64,000 bases of DNA from NCBI GenBank assembly GCA_947259885.1, contig CAMYNW010000007.1, positions 1 through 64,000 of the forward strand, written 5' to 3'. This DNA comes from an uncultured Gammaproteobacteria bacterium. GTDB taxonomy: Bacteria > Pseudomonadota > Gammaproteobacteria > Arenicellales > Poriferihabitantaceae. Both the position numbers and the translations under genes were made by a program. The notes under the pieces are model-generated. The model did no database searches. It saw only the letters and a program-made list of their open reading frames with translations, and was not told the origin of the DNA. This document shows, in pieces, positions 28,182 to 39,928 of the stretch. How positions within the stretch are numbered: the stretch's first letter is position 1; the number at the start of each line of letters is the position of its first letter.

Positions 28182-30319
28182 TAATCTATCCGTATCACCG
28201 AAATATCCGCCACTTCCAGAAACAGGTTTCGTATTCCGTTTAATAAAGCAAGGCGGTTATTGCGAACCACAAGATCCTCATCCATTACCAGCACATGATC
28301 AAAAAAGTTATCTACAGGCGTCTTGAGTAAAGCGAGCTCAACCAGTCCATCGCTGTACGCGCCTTTTTGAAACAGGGTACGGGCAAGACTCCCCAAGCGT
28401 TCGACCTGATCGGAAAGATGGGATTCGGCTGCCTCTTTAAACAATTCCGAATCAATAACCGCTGAAAAGGAATCGTTGTGTTTTGATAAGATGTTTGCAA
28501 TACGCTTATTTGCCGCTGCCAGAGAGTGTGCAGCTTCGCTGTGATTGGTGAAAAATTCGTGCACAGCTTGCAGTCTATTATGAAAGTCCAGCGGGCGGCT
28601 GGGTTCGACCCTCATTACCGCCGATATTTCCATTGCATCGTAACCGGCAGACCGGTAATACGCACGAAGACGGTCGCTAATAAATTCAAATACCTTAGAT
28701 TGTGTAGCCTCATTGGCGTCAACTTGATATTGAGCGCTGCGAAAATTCGCCATGGCTAAATTTATTAGCTCTCTCAGGTCCAGATCCAGCCTAAGCTCTA
28801 TAATTACTCGCAGCACTCCCAGAGCGGCTCGGCGCAAGGCATAAGGATCTTTGTCTCCGGTTGGAATCTCGGCACATGCAAAGATTCCCGTCAGTGAATC
28901 AACTCTATCTGCCAGAGACAAGCATTGGGAAACTTCATTTCCTGGCAGCAGATCGCCGGAAAAACGCGGCTGATAGTGCTCACGTATTGCAGCGCATACT
29001 AATTCGTTTTCACCTTGGTTGGCGGCATAGTAACTTCCGATTGTGCCTTGCAAATCCGGGAACTCTGCCACCATATCGGTGACCAGGTCGGCCTTACACA
29101 GGTCGCAGGCACGGTCGACTTGTTTTGGACTTGCGCCCACCTTTTCCGCTATATGCTGAGCTAGATTACGCATTCGTTCCACTTTGTCGAGAATAGATCC
29201 CAGCTTTTCATGAAACAGGACCTTATCAAGGGCAGCTCGGCGATCTGCCAGAGATATTTTTTGGTCGCTAATCCAAAAAAACTCTGCATCTGCCAGGCGC
29301 GCGCGCAGTACACGCTGGTTACCTGATTTAACCCGCTTAGGTGAGCTGCTTTTTATGTTACTTACTGTAATAAAAATTGGTAACAGCGCACCTTCTTCAT
29401 CCATCATGTGGAAGTATTTTTGATGGTCGCGCATCGAGGACACTAGTACCTCGGCGGGAATCCTTAGGAAACGGCTATCAAATTCCCCACAAAGCGCCTG
29501 TGGCCACTCCACCAGTCCGGTGACTTCGTCTAGAAGATCCGGATCGATAACCGGGGTGGCGCCGGCTCGTTTGGCTATGCGTAAAATCTGCCTCTCAATC
29601 ATGGACCGACGCTCCTGATAATCCGCAATGACGTGTCCTTCTTTTTTCAGGGTATCGAGATATCGATCAGCTGAACGGACGCGAATTTTCTTCGGCGCAT
29701 GAAATCTGTGGCCCCATGTCCAAGGCCCGCCCTTCAAACCCAGCACAGTAACGGCCATTGGGTCGCTGCCATACATCGCAAGCAGCCAATGCACCGGACG
29801 CACAAATTCCTGTTCGTGCTTCCCCCACCGCATTCGTTTGGGTATAGGCAGTTTGCGAACCGCCTGATCAAGTGCCTGATTAACCAGAATTGGAAGATCT
29901 TCTCCCGCTACGGTTTGATGATGTACCAGCCACTCACCTTTATCAGTCAACTGTGTTTCGAGTTGATTAACTTGGACCCCGCAGGAGCCGGCAAATCCTA
30001 GCGCGGCATTTGTCGGCTTTCCTTCCGCGTCGAAAGCAGCTTTGATTGAAGGCCCTCGGCGCTCTTCGGTTCGATCGGCCTGCCTTGGAGCCACATGTTT
30101 TATCCATAGTGCCAGGCGTCGAGGTGAGGCGTAGAATCTTGAGGCATCTTTTTCTGGCGTAACCACCTTTGCGTCCAGCAAATACTTATAAACAGAGTCA
30201 GCAAGTGATTTTCCGAGTAACTTTAACGCTTTTGGCGGCAATTCTTCTGTACCAAGTTCAATCAGTAAATTGCGCGGCCTGCGTCTGGCGGTCGAAACTT
30301 TTTTTATTGTGGACGCCAT
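28181..30319 (-). CDS. glyS: Glycine-tRNA ligase beta subunit
   Basis: Beta chain of the bacterial alpha2-beta2 glycyl-tRNA synthetase, carrying tRNA-binding functions. It has 712 residues, close to the 689 of E. coli plus an N-terminal basic extension (MASTIKKVSTARRRPRN). The family opening LLIELGTEELPPKAL is present, as are VRPVHWLLAMYG and SMRDHQKYFHMMDEEG. The C-terminal region is the DALR-type anticodon-binding fold (about 590-700). It is 5 bases after glyQ. Confidence 0.97.
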   Translation of the reverse strand: MASTIKKVSTARRRPRNLLIELGTEELPPKALKLLGKSLADSVYKYLLDAKVVTPEKDASRFYASPRRLALWIKHVAPRQADRTEERRGPSIKAAFDAEGKPTNAALGFAGSCGVQVNQLETQLTDKGEWLVHHQTVAGEDLPILVNQALDQAVRKLPIPKRMRWGKHEQEFVRPVHWLLAMYGSDPMAVTVLGLKGGPWTWGHRFHAPKKIRVRSADRYLDTLKKEGHVIADYQERRSMIERQILRIAKRAGATPVIDPDLLDEVTGLVEWPQALCGEFDSRFLRIPAEVLVSSMRDHQKYFHMMDEEGALLPIFITVSNIKSSSPKRVKSGNQRVLRARLADAEFFWISDQKISLADRRAALDKVLFHEKLGSILDKVERMRNLAQHIAEKVGASPKQVDRACDLCKADLVTDMVAEFPDLQGTIGSYYAANQGENELVCAAIREHYQPRFSGDLLPGNEVSQCLSLADRVDSLTGIFACAEIPTGDKDPYALRRAALGVLRVIIELRLDLDLRELINLAMANFRSAQYQVDANEATQSKVFEFISDRLRAYYRSAGYDAMEISAVMRVEPSRPLDFHNRLQAVHEFFTNHSEAAHSLAAANKRIANILSKHNDSFSAVIDSELFKEAAESHLSDQVERLGSLARTLFQKGAYSDGLVELALLKTPVDNFFDHVLVMDEDLVVRNNRLALLNGIRNLFLEVADISVIRID

Positions 30320-30324
30320 GATAA

Positions 30325-31227
30325 CTAGCCTCGCCCTCTAGAGTCTGGTGACCGACCACGAGGAAAACCTAGTGTTTCTCGACTTTCAAAGTAGGTGCTT
30401 GCAACTCCTTTTGCCATTGCTCTCACGCGGCCAATATAACGAGCTCGTTCGGTGACCCCGATGGCATGTCGCGCATCGAGCAGGTTAAAGCTATGCGAAG
30501 CCTTCAACACTTGCTCATAAGCGGGGAGCGAGAGTTTTTGCTCAAGCAACGTGGCGCACATTTCCTCAGCAGCTTCAAACTGTGAAAACAAATTATCCAC
30601 GTCCGCATATTCAAAGTTGTAGGCGGACTGCTCAACCTCATTTTGATGATAGAGATCTCGATAGGTATAGCACCCGATCGAGCTGTCTGTCCAAACAAGG
30701 TCAAACAAACTATCAACGCTCTGAAGATACATCGCAATGCGCTCAAGCCCATAAGTAATTTCCCCGGTAACCGGCCGGCAATCCAGACCACCAACCTGCT
30801 GGAAATAGGTAAACTGGGTTACCTCCATGCCATTTAACCAAACCTCCCACCCAAGACCCCAGGCGCCAAGCGTCGGGGACTCCCAGTCGTCTTCGACAAA
30901 GCGCACGTCATCCTTCAACAGGTCAAGACCTAACTCACGTAATGAAGCTAGATACAGCTCCTGAAAATTATCGGGGGAGGGCTTTAAAACTACCTGAAAC
31001 TGAAAATAATGCTGAAGGCGATTGGGATTCTCACCGTATCGACCATCCGTTGGTCGTCTCGAGGGCTGCACGTAAGCCGCTCTCAGCGGTTCTGGTCCCA
31101 CTGCCGTTAGAAAAGTCGATGGATGAAATGTTCCAGCCCCTACTTCCATATCATAGGGTTGCATAATCACGCAGCCTTGTCTGGCCCAGTAACTTTGGAG
31201 AGTCAGAATCAGATCTTGAAATGTCAC
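30325..31227 (-). CDS. glyQ: Glycine-tRNA ligase alpha subunit
   Basis: Catalytic class II chain of the heterotetrameric glycyl-tRNA synthetase. The 300 residues are nearly collinear with E. coli Gly[53 protein letters not shown] and [13 protein letters not shown]. It begins [17 protein letters not shown], a few residues shorter than the E. coli start. First of the glyQ-to-plsC cluster, 46 bases after pgi. Confidence 0.98.
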   Translation of the reverse strand: MTFQDLILTLQSYWARQGCVIMQPYDMEVGAGTFHPSTFLTAVGPEPLRAAYVQPSRRPTDGRYGENPNRLQHYFQFQVVLKPSPDNFQELYLASLRELGLDLLKDDVRFVEDDWESPTLGAWGLGWEVWLNGMEVTQFTYFQQVGGLDCRPVTGEITYGLERIAMYLQSVDSLFDLVWTDSSIGCYTYRDLYHQNEVEQSAYNFEYADVDNLFSQFEAAEEMCATLLEQKLSLPAYEQVLKASHSFNLLDARHAIGVTERARYIGRVRAMAKGVASTYFESRETLGFPRGRSPDSRGRG

Positions 31228-31273
31228 CTGTAAACTAGTTTTTTAAAGTTCGATATAGAATCAGGCCGTTCAC

Positions 31274-32884
31274 TCAATTAAGAGTGTTAAGCGACTTGCT
31301 GAATGCGTCACAAAGCTCTTGAATAGCGTGGAGTCTATCGCCTTTTAGATACACACGCATTACGGGCAACCCCCTTGCTGCCAGAACCGCGATATCTCCA
31401 TCCGCCTGCGCATTGAATAAATCGTTGAAAGTATAATCTCGGCCGGGAATTGCGAAATCAATACTAGAATCGCTAGTAAGCTGAAGAAATGTTCCGACCG
31501 GGGCGCCACCTTTGTGCAATTGTCCGGTTGAGTGAAGGTATCTTGGGCCGAATCCGACGGTGCAAACCGCCCTTAGCTGATCACAAATCAGGTTTCGCAT
31601 TTGCTCCAGGGCCAGAGTACATCCGTCTTCCATGGGTAGATATGCGAGAACACTTAGGTATCCTCCGTTAGTTGGCTTTAAGACAGACCAAGGCACATCT
31701 GGCAACTCGGAATCCACCCAAGAATCACCTATTCCCTCCACCCTAAAATAAGGCGAGTCCGCAATGACATACTTATCAAGATTTTCACCGTGGTTAATAA
31801 ATCGATCGGTGCTTTTTTTTGCTTCGGTAACGTTGGGTTCATCGAATGGATTCACCCCTAGATAGCTCGCTGCAATGGCGGTTGCAAACTCCCACTTGAA
31901 AAATTCAGCGCCGATATCCAGGACATCTCCCAAATACCACTCCCTCTCAGCACCGTGACCCGACCCAACCGATTTTATATTCTGATCATCAGAAATTAAA
32001 ACCTTGAAAGCATCGCCTCCATGGTAGCCTGGACCAGAAGCGGATTCACAAACGGGCAGTATTCCCTGTCCTCCCTTACCCGTACTTTCCGCCACCAGCT
32101 GTTCAATCCAGGCGCCCAGAGACTCGAGTGCAGGAGTCAAACTAAGAATCAGTTTGTCTTGCCCATTCATGGCATGGATTGCCATGTCAGATCCCAGCGT
32201 TAAGGCGGGATTCAGGTCGGGGTCATCGCTTTTCGTGGTTTCCGCAAACTGATGTGCGCGTTCAATGATGGAAGATACGTCAACACCATGCAGTGCCGCG
32301 GGCACTATACCAAACAGACTTAAAGCAGAATAACGACCCCCGATATCATGAGGATTGATAAAAGTTTTATTAAATTTTTCACTCAATGCATGCTGTTCCA
32401 GCCAGGAATCCGCGTCGGTAATCGCGACGAATTGATCTGACGCAGTGTTGCTGAGCATACCAACCTGACCATAGAAAAAACGATAAAGATCCATGGTTTC
32501 CAAGGTAGTGCCTGATTTGCTCGCAACAACAAACAAGGTGTTCTGGACACCTTGCTCAAGCACGCTCTTCACCATGTCTGGAGAAGTTGAATCTAGAACA
32601 GTCAGACTTGGATGCCCCGGCGCGGCCGCGAACAGCTTCGAAAAAACCTCTGGGGCCAGGCTGGAACCTCCCATCCCAAGTACCACTGTACGTTGAAATC
32701 GATTGCTTGCCACCGTTTCCTGGACCCATTGATCAATTTCAGCTAGATGCTTATTTATCCATCCAAACACATCCAGCCAGCCGAGTCGGTCAAGAATGGC
32801 ACGGGGGTCGACCTCATCACCCTGCCAGAGCGTGGTGTCCTTGCTCCACAGACGCGAAGCTGGATTGTGTATATTTCGGATCAC
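31274..32884 (-). CDS. pgi: Glucose-6-phosphate isomerase, transaldolase-fusion type
   Basis: Interconverts glucose-6-phosphate and fructose-6-phosphate. SIS-fold motifs are clear: VLGMGGSSLAPEV, ASKSGTTLET, NPHDIGGRYSALS and GPGYHGGDAFKVLI. The sequence follows the Pgi half of Tal-Pgi fusion enzymes and not E. coli Pgi (no FVSNVDGT-type segment). It is 536 residues and free-standing: no transaldolase domain precedes it, because an in-frame TAG lies 12 codons upstream of the GTG start. No strong ribosome binding site is visible, so the start is uncertain. Lies between galE and glyQ on the same strand. Confidence 0.9.
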   Translation of the reverse strand: MIRNIHNPASRLWSKDTTLWQGDEVDPRAILDRLGWLDVFGWINKHLAEIDQWVQETVASNRFQRTVVLGMGGSSLAPEVFSKLFAAAPGHPSLTVLDSTSPDMVKSVLEQGVQNTLFVVASKSGTTLETMDLYRFFYGQVGMLSNTASDQFVAITDADSWLEQHALSEKFNKTFINPHDIGGRYSALSLFGIVPAALHGVDVSSIIERAHQFAETTKSDDPDLNPALTLGSDMAIHAMNGQDKLILSLTPALESLGAWIEQLVAESTGKGGQGILPVCESASGPGYHGGDAFKVLISDDQNIKSVGSGHGAEREWYLGDVLDIGAEFFKWEFATAIAASYLGVNPFDEPNVTEAKKSTDRFINHGENLDKYVIADSPYFRVEGIGDSWVDSELPDVPWSVLKPTNGGYLSVLAYLPMEDGCTLALEQMRNLICDQLRAVCTVGFGPRYLHSTGQLHKGGAPVGTFLQLTSDSSIDFAIPGRDYTFNDLFNAQADGDIAVLAARGLPVMRVYLKGDRLHAIQELCDAFSKSLNTLN

Positions 32885-32969
32885 GTTATAAGGTGTAAGC
32901 GAAGGGAGAGTTGCCTAGTTGATGCGTCCAGCGGATTTATCCTTGCTCAAGGCAGTTTCAGTGCCGCAT

Positions 32970-33974
32970 TCAACTCTGTTTAAAGTTGCCCGATTCTAGC
33001 AACTTTAATTCCCATTCATAAGCGCTACGACATATCGTTTCCAGGTCCGCATACTTCGGCTTCCAACCAAACAGCTCTCGTATCAGATGATTATCGGCAA
33101 CCAGTTCGGCGGGATCTCCGGGCCGCCGGCCTTCCTGGTTGGTAACGAAATTGACGCCGCTGACCTTTTTAACCATATCAATCACTTCGTGCACACTGTA
33201 TCCATTGCCATAGCCACAGTTTAAGGCCACGCTGGCACCACCTCCGGACAAGTACTTCAGGGCATCCAGATGAGCCCTGGCCAGATCATCCACATGGATA
33301 TAATCTCGAACACAAGTTCCATCAACTGTATCGTAGTCGTCACCGAAAATTGACATCGCGGAGCGTTGACCGCTTGCGCTCTGGCACGCCACCTTGATTA
33401 GATGTGTAGCCTCCGGGGTTGCCTGCCCCAAGCTTCCACCAATATGTGCACCCGCGACGTTAAAATAGCGAAGCGCCACATAACGAAATTCCGGTGCAGC
33501 AGCGGCCAGGTCAGAAAGCGTCCATTCCGTTATCAACTTGGTTAATCCATAGGGGTTTATTGGTCTCTTTTCGGCATTTTCCGCAACAGGAATCGAATCC
33601 GGCATTCCATATACTGCAGCACTTGATGAAAAAACGAACTGATTGACCCCATTGTCTACACAGCTCTGAATAAGGTTCAAAGAACCCGCGACATTGTTGC
33701 GATAGTATTTAAGTGGATCTTCCACTGATTCCGGAACCACAATATGGCCCGCAAAATGCACTACAGCCTGGATATCGTGCTGCATGATGATATTGCCGAT
33801 TATTTCGGCATCGGCAATATCTCCCTGGTAAAAATCGGCGTCTTTGGATACTGCCCAGCGGTGCCCCGAATATAGGTTATCGAGAACCACCACATTGTGC
33901 CCTGCAGCGACTAGCTGCAAAGTAGTATGAGAACCTATATAGCCAGCTCCTCCGGTAACTAGGACTGAAGTCAT
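32970..33974 (-). CDS. galE: UDP-glucose 4-epimerase
   Basis: Extended-SDR epimerase interconverting UDP-glucose and UDP-galactose. The NAD motif is VTGGAGYIGSH at residues 5-15; SSSAAVYG and the Y-x3-K motif in NPYGLTKL supply the catalytic residues; RYFNVAGAH and RRPGDPAELVAD are GalE hallmarks. It has 334 residues, full length. Its ATG overlaps the comEC stop by 4 bases. It would supply UDP-galactose for surface glycans. Confidence 0.95.
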   Translation of the reverse strand: MTSVLVTGGAGYIGSHTTLQLVAAGHNVVVLDNLYSGHRWAVSKDADFYQGDIADAEIIGNIIMQHDIQAVVHFAGHIVVPESVEDPLKYYRNNVAGSLNLIQSCVDNGVNQFVFSSSAAVYGMPDSIPVAENAEKRPINPYGLTKLITEWTLSDLAAAAPEFRYVALRYFNVAGAHIGGSLGQATPEATHLIKVACQSASGQRSAMSIFGDDYDTVDGTCVRDYIHVDDLARAHLDALKYLSGGGASVALNCGYGNGYSVHEVIDMVKKVSGVNFVTNQEGRRPGDPAELVADNHLIRELFGWKPKYADLETICRSAYEWELKLLESGNFKQS

Positions 33975-36448
33975 TTTTCTGAAAGGGGAATTTTATTGGC
34001 GCCGATTGTATCACTGAGATAAGGCGCGAATAGGCTGTTCAACCGATTCTCCACGGCGTTAAAGTTTGCTTTGCCGGGGTCTTGCCAGAACGCTTTAGAT
34101 TGATCGCGATGCCCTGAAATCGAAATACCCTGATGACTGAAGTTAACCGAAATCGCACCTTCTTCCGCAGTATTTAACAACGGAATGTTTTTCTCAATAT
34201 ATCGCGACTGCACTCGTTTATCCGGATGACCAAAGCGATTCCGGTAACCAGCAGAAACAAGTGCCAGGTCCGGTTTGACCTGCTCCAGAAACTTCTTGGA
34301 TGACGACGTCTTACTGCCATGATGGGGCACAAGCAATACATCGGTTTCGAGACCATCAGAATAATTAGCAATCATTGACAACTCGCTATCAGTTTCTATA
34401 TCACCAGTTAGGAGCAGTGACCCCGCGTCGGACTCTACCCTAATCACACAAGATGAATCATTCCCGATATAAGGACTGCCAGGTAACGGCCACAGTACAG
34501 TGAAGCTCACGCCATCCCAGCGCCACGATTGCCCAGCCCGGCAAGCGGTTGCGGCTGACATAACACCGTGACTATCAATAAAACTTGTAAATCTGGTTTG
34601 CACTTCGAATGCGTGAGTCAGCGCCTGAGCACCCCCAACATGGTCGTTATCGCCATGACTGATAATCAATTTATTAATTAATGGTGCACCGATGTATCGT
34701 AGATAAGGGATCACAGCAGCCGTGCCAAGATTAAATCCACTTGGATACGAAGCGCCGGCATCATAAACAAGCACATGTCGGCGAGTCTGAAGCACCGACC
34801 CAAGACCCTGACCAACATCCAAAAGTGTGTAGGTGAATTCTCCTTCAGCAATTAGAGGTGGGCGAACTATGATCAAAGGTACACAAAGAATAAATCCCAG
34901 CCACCGGGCGGGTAGCGATCTCCCTCCAAGTACGATAGAAATACCCGCCACGGCAGCTATCGTTGCCCAAAATGACGGAAGCGCCTGTTGCCATATCGCC
35001 CAGGGATGATCGGCCAGCCACTCAAGGATTTGCCAAACCAATTCAAGCACTAATACACAAAGTTCGATCAGGCTATAGGCAATCTGCTCAAGGCCGCAGA
35101 ACCAGAATAAGAATGACAGCAGCGACAGGGGCACAACCAACATCCCGATTACCGGAACCGCAAACAAATTAGCGATGGGTGCAACCAGTGAAACCTTTTG
35201 AAATGCAACCATGAGAACTGGCAACATTCCTAATAGGAGCCAGCACTGAATGCGAATCCAAATTCGGCAGCCATTGACCAATCGTTGCGGCTTTCGAGTG
35301 CTTCTATTGCCTTTGCTGTTACTTAAGATCGTCACTAGCAGCAGCACAGTCACCGCGGAAAATGACAGCCAGAAACTGCTGGAAAAAGGCGCTAGTGGAT
35401 CCAGCATCAGTACCAGCGCCAGTGCCAACGCCAGGATTTCCAACGCGCGTATTTCTCGACGCGTGAGCGTTGCAATCACCACAATACTGAGTGCGCATAT
35501 TGCCCTGCGGGTTGGCAAAGTGAAGCCAGCTAACATCGAGTACAGTATCCCAACAATCAAACCCGATACTGCGGCCACGGACGCTGCAGGCAAAGTCAGA
35601 CACCAGCCTGGTTGCCTGCGCCATAGCCATCCGAAACCAACCGCTGAAAACAGAGAAACCAGCCCGATATGCAAACCGGATATCGCCACCAGATGAATAG
35701 TTCCCGTATTCTGAAGCGTCTGCCAGACAGATTGCTGGAGCCGGCTTCGAACACCTACCGTCAACGCGCTGAGGATGCCAGACAAAGCTGGATTTTCTAC
35801 ATTGGCATCAAGATAAGCGGCAAAGTTGTTGCGTAAACCAGCTAAACGATAATTAAACCACCCTCGGACAGATGCGACGTTTGGAAGTGCCAACAATTGA
35901 GCGCTTACAATATATCCAGTAGCCCTGATACGTTGTTGAAATAATGAAGTTTCGTAATTAAATCCTGATCCTGGGTTGCGGATTCCATGGGGACGTTTAA
36001 GTCGGGCCCGAAAGCGCCAGCGCTCACCAATTTCTGGGGCAATATGGTCGTTATAACTGGTCAACCGCACTAATCCGGGACTTGGGTGGTCGTGCCCTGC
36101 GAAAGTCATCGAATCAATTTCAAATTCGAATCGAACGCCGTTCTCCATAGGGCGAACTAAACCTGAAACTGTGCCAGTAAGCACCACGTCTTTTTTCTCA
36201 AGCTCCGGGGATATGCTCCGGTCCAGCACCATCGTAGCGGTCAAACCAGCGTAGGCCAAACCGAGCCCCATACAGGCAAACCATGCTGCTCGCTTGATTT
36301 TTAAAAACACCAAACCGCACACCACTGCAATCAGGACGAATACACTGGCGGGCACCAGAATCGGCATTAGCCGGATTGAAATGACACCACATACGAAACA
36401 CAGCAACATTGTGGCTGGTCTGTTTGCGCCAATCCTTTTTTGGCCCAT
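33971..36448 (-). CDS. comEC: ComEC/Rec2-family DNA uptake channel
   Basis: Inner-membrane protein that passes single-stranded DNA into the cytosol during natural transformation. It has 825 residues: N-terminal membrane region and DUF4131 domain (about 1-170), the Competence membrane domain (about 215-490, containing HLVAISGLHIGL), and a C-terminal beta-lactamase-like hydrolase domain with HGDNDHVGG (about 600), LLLTGDIE and LVPHHGSKTSSS. All three parts are intact. First gene of the run to plsC, 46 bases from the divergent DUF2062 gene. No other competence genes are nearby. Confidence 0.93.
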   Translation of the reverse strand: MGQKRIGANRPATMLLCFVCGVISIRLMPILVPASVFVLIAVVCGLVFLKIKRAAWFACMGLGLAYAGLTATMVLDRSISPELEKKDVVLTGTVSGLVRPMENGVRFEFEIDSMTFAGHDHPSPGLVRLTSYNDHIAPEIGERWRFRARLKRPHGIRNPGSGFNYETSLFQQRIRATGYIVSAQLLALPNVASVRGWFNYRLAGLRNNFAAYLDANVENPALSGILSALTVGVRSRLQQSVWQTLQNTGTIHLVAISGLHIGLVSLFSAVGFGWLWRRQPGWCLTLPAASVAAVSGLIVGILYSMLAGFTLPTRRAICALSIVVIATLTRREIRALEILALALALVLMLDPLAPFSSSFWLSFSAVTVLLLVTILSNSKGNRSTRKPQRLVNGCRIWIRIQCWLLLGMLPVLMVAFQKVSLVAPIANLFAVPVIGMLVVPLSLLSFLFWFCGLEQIAYSLIELCVLVLELVWQILEWLADHPWAIWQQALPSFWATIAAVAGISIVLGGRSLPARWLGFILCVPLIIVRPPLIAEGEFTYTLLDVGQGLGSVLQTRRHVLVYDAGASYPSGFNLGTAAVIPYLRYIGAPLINKLIISHGDNDHVGGAQALTHAFEVQTRFTSFIDSHGVMSAATACRAGQSWRWDGVSFTVLWPLPGSPYIGNDSSCVIRVESDAGSLLLTGDIETDSELSMIANYSDGLETDVLLVPHHGSKTSSSKKFLEQVKPDLALVSAGYRNRFGHPDKRVQSRYIEKNIPLLNTAEEGAISVNFSHQGISISGHRDQSKAFWQDPGKANFNAVENRLNSLFAPYLSDTIGANKIPLSEK

Positions 36449-36494
36449 AATTACTCCTTAAATTCATCCTTGAATCAGGTCACAATACTAAACA

Positions 36495-37061
36495 ATGCCC
36501 AGGAGGTACATCAAGCGGTTAATGCCGAGTCCGGGAAAAATTCGGTCTTTGAATCTGCATCGCTTCTTTGGCAACAGAGTTAATGCTAGACATCTATGGA
36601 TAGTGAACCGGCAAAGTGTATCGAGGGCAACGGCAATAGGACTGTTTTGCGCCTATATACCATTACCGCTGCAAATGCTGCCGGCAGCATTGCTGGCCAT
36701 TTTCTTCCGTGCAAATCTGCCGATCTCAATTGTCCTGGTATGGATATCAAATCCACTGACCTGGATTGTGATGTATACCCCACCCTATTTGCTGGGCCTT
36801 GCCATTACAGGGGAAACCGGCATCTCTTTGAACACAATTACCATCGATATGATGATGCAGCAATTTACCGCCCTTATCATTGGCAGCTTGATATTTGGCA
36901 GTTCACTGGCGGCAGCAGGTTATATCCTGTCCAATGTCATCTGGAGAATGATCGTTACAAATCGCTGGAACAGCCGTCGAAACCGGATCCGCTATCGGAA
37001 GGACGGCGGCAGTGAAAAACAAAATACCCGCTCAAACAATGATGATTTGAGCGGGGCCTAG
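36495..37061 (+). CDS. DUF2062 membrane protein
   Basis: Small inner-membrane protein of unknown function, 188 residues. The DUF2062 core (about 30-150) has three or four hydrophobic helices with the family-type stretches IGLFCAYIPLPLQMLPAALLA and ISIVLVWISNPLTW. The N terminus is basic. The last 12 codons (NTRSNNDDLSGA) are written by a hairpin that works as the mscL terminator on the other strand. A second in-frame ATG at codon 10 is possible. Confidence 0.85.
   Translation: MPRRYIKRLMPSPGKIRSLNLHRFFGNRVNARHLWIVNRQSVSRATAIGLFCAYIPLPLQMLPAALLAIFFRANLPISIVLVWISNPLTWIVMYTPPYLLGLAITGETGISLNTITIDMMMQQFTALIIGSLIFGSSLAAAGYILSNVIWRMIVTNRWNSRRNRIRYRKDGGSEKQNTRSNNDDLSGA
37014..37055 (-). terminator. 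Intrinsic terminator of mscL, inside the DUF2062 gene end
   Basis: A perfect 10-base-pair stem, CCCGCTCAAA (37027-37036) with TTTGAGCGGG (37046-37055), and a 9-base loop. On the minus strand the stem is followed by TATTTTGTTTTTC. It lies 65-95 bases beyond the mscL stop. The T-rich tract exists only on the minus strand. Confidence 0.75.
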
Positions 37062-37119
37062 TAAACATTTAGGTTGGGGATTACTGCTTTAGTGTGTTTA
37101 ATCCCCGCTAACGAAACTT

Positions 37120-37560
37120 TTATCTGGACTTGAGCAAGTCTCGTATTTCTCCGAGTAACATTTCTTCTGCACTTGGCTCTGGCTCTGCTTCCGGCTCCTG
37201 GTCCTGCTCCTTTTCGGCTGCTTGCTGCAACTTACTCACGTATCGGACCATGAGAAATACTGCGAAACCTACAATCAGGAAGCTGATTATATGATTGATA
37301 AAAAGACCTAAATTGACAGTCACTGCGCCTGCTTCGGCCGCCGCCTCAACGGTGGCATAAGGCGCCGCGATCGTGCCCTCCTTAATCACCCAGAACAGGC
37401 TGCTGAAATCTACACCTCCCAGCAGCAAACCCACTGGCGGCATGATTACATCGGCAACCAGCGATGTCACTACCGTCCCAAATGCTGCACCGATAATAAT
37501 ACCGACCGCCATGTCCATGACGTTGCCCTTCACAATAAAATTCTTAAACTCTTCAAACAT
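37120..37560 (-). CDS. mscL: Large-conductance mechanosensitive channel MscL
   Basis: Pentameric inner-membrane channel that opens under membrane tension to release solutes on osmotic downshock. At 146 residues, it opens MFEEFKNFIVKGNVMDMAVGIIIGAAFGTVV, the strongly conserved first helix, followed by VADVIMPPVGLL. A second helix (about 86-107) and a charged Glu/Gln-rich C-terminal bundle (ending EMLLGEIRDLL) complete the standard architecture. Single gene between groEL and the convergent DUF2062 gene. Confidence 0.97.
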   Translation of the reverse strand: MFEEFKNFIVKGNVMDMAVGIIIGAAFGTVVTSLVADVIMPPVGLLLGGVDFSSLFWVIKEGTIAAPYATVEAAAEAGAVTVNLGLFINHIISFLIVGFAVFLMVRYVSKLQQAAEKEQDQEPEAEPEPSAEEMLLGEIRDLLKSR

Positions 37561-37730
37561 TTACCTTTCCTCTGTTGGTTAATTGGCCTTCAGGCTTACC
37601 AGGTGGCGTGGATACGCCCGAAAATCTGGACTTGTTGGATAATGCGCATACTCAATGCATGCTGGATTGTGCATGCTCCAGATTAATCCTGGCTGAACTG
37701 CACTGATGACATGTTGACTATGCTCTACTT

Positions 37731-37763
37731 AAAAAAAAGCCCCGCCAAGGCGGAGCTTTTTCA
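37731..37763 (-). terminator. Intrinsic terminator of groESL
   Basis: On the minus strand GCTCCGCC pairs with GGCGGGGC around a short loop (one G-T pair), followed by eight T residues. It starts about 20 bases after the groEL stop. Confidence 0.85.
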
Positions 37764-37782
37764 GGGTTCTTGAAAGAACGAT

Positions 37783-39426
<1,644 letters not shown>

Positions 39427-39468
39427 TTATTAATCCTCTAGAATTCTTTTGAGTTCAACTGATTTAGA

Positions 39469-39759
39469 TCAGCCTTCAATAACACCCATGATGTCGTCTT
39501 CACGCATCACAAGCACTTCTTCACCAGCAACTTTAACTTCGGTGCCGGAGTATTTACCAAACAAGACTTTGTCGCCGACTTTGACGTCCAGGCCACGCTG
39601 TTCTCCATTGTCGAGCACCTTGCCCTTGCCAACCGCCAGTATTTCGCCCTGCATAGGCTTTTCGGCTGCGGAATCTGGGATTACGATGCCCCCTGGGCTT
39701 GTGCGCTCGTCTTCGAGTCTCTTGACGATTACGCGATCATGAAGCGGACGGATATTCAT
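39469..39759 (-). CDS. groS: Co-chaperonin GroES (Hsp10)
   Basis: Seven-subunit lid of GroEL. It has 96 residues and starts [21 protein letters not shown] with a mobile loop around 17-33 ([18 protein letters not shown]). A good ribosome binding site (GAGGAGAG) precedes the ATG. The operon has a long leader, with promoter and CIRCE operator about 170-220 bases upstream. Confidence 0.99.
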   Translation of the reverse strand: MNIRPLHDRVIVKRLEDERTSPGGIVIPDSAAEKPMQGEILAVGKGKVLDNGEQRGLDVKVGDKVLFGKYSGTEVKVAGEEVLVMREDDIMGVIEG

Positions 39760-39928
39760 ACGCTCATCTCTCCTCTATAGTAGAAATTGTTAACAAAATT
39801 GGTGGCTAAAAACGCTTGAATCCGGCACCATATATACGTTTTTTTAGCAATTTACCTCACGCAATCTGGCCCAAAATCTGTCTGATCAGGCGCCAAAAGG
39901 CCAAAAGAATGTATATTACCGGGCGTTG

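Noticed and set aside
37076..37106. GGGGATTA/TAATCCCC inverted repeat after the DUF2062 gene
   Set aside because: Eight-base stem with a 15-base loop but no T run on either strand; too weak to call a terminator.
39813..39835. CTTGAA-like box on the plus strand near groES
   Set aside because: Only about four bases separate it from a CACCAT-like box, not the 11-16 needed for sigma-32, and the strand is wrong for groES.
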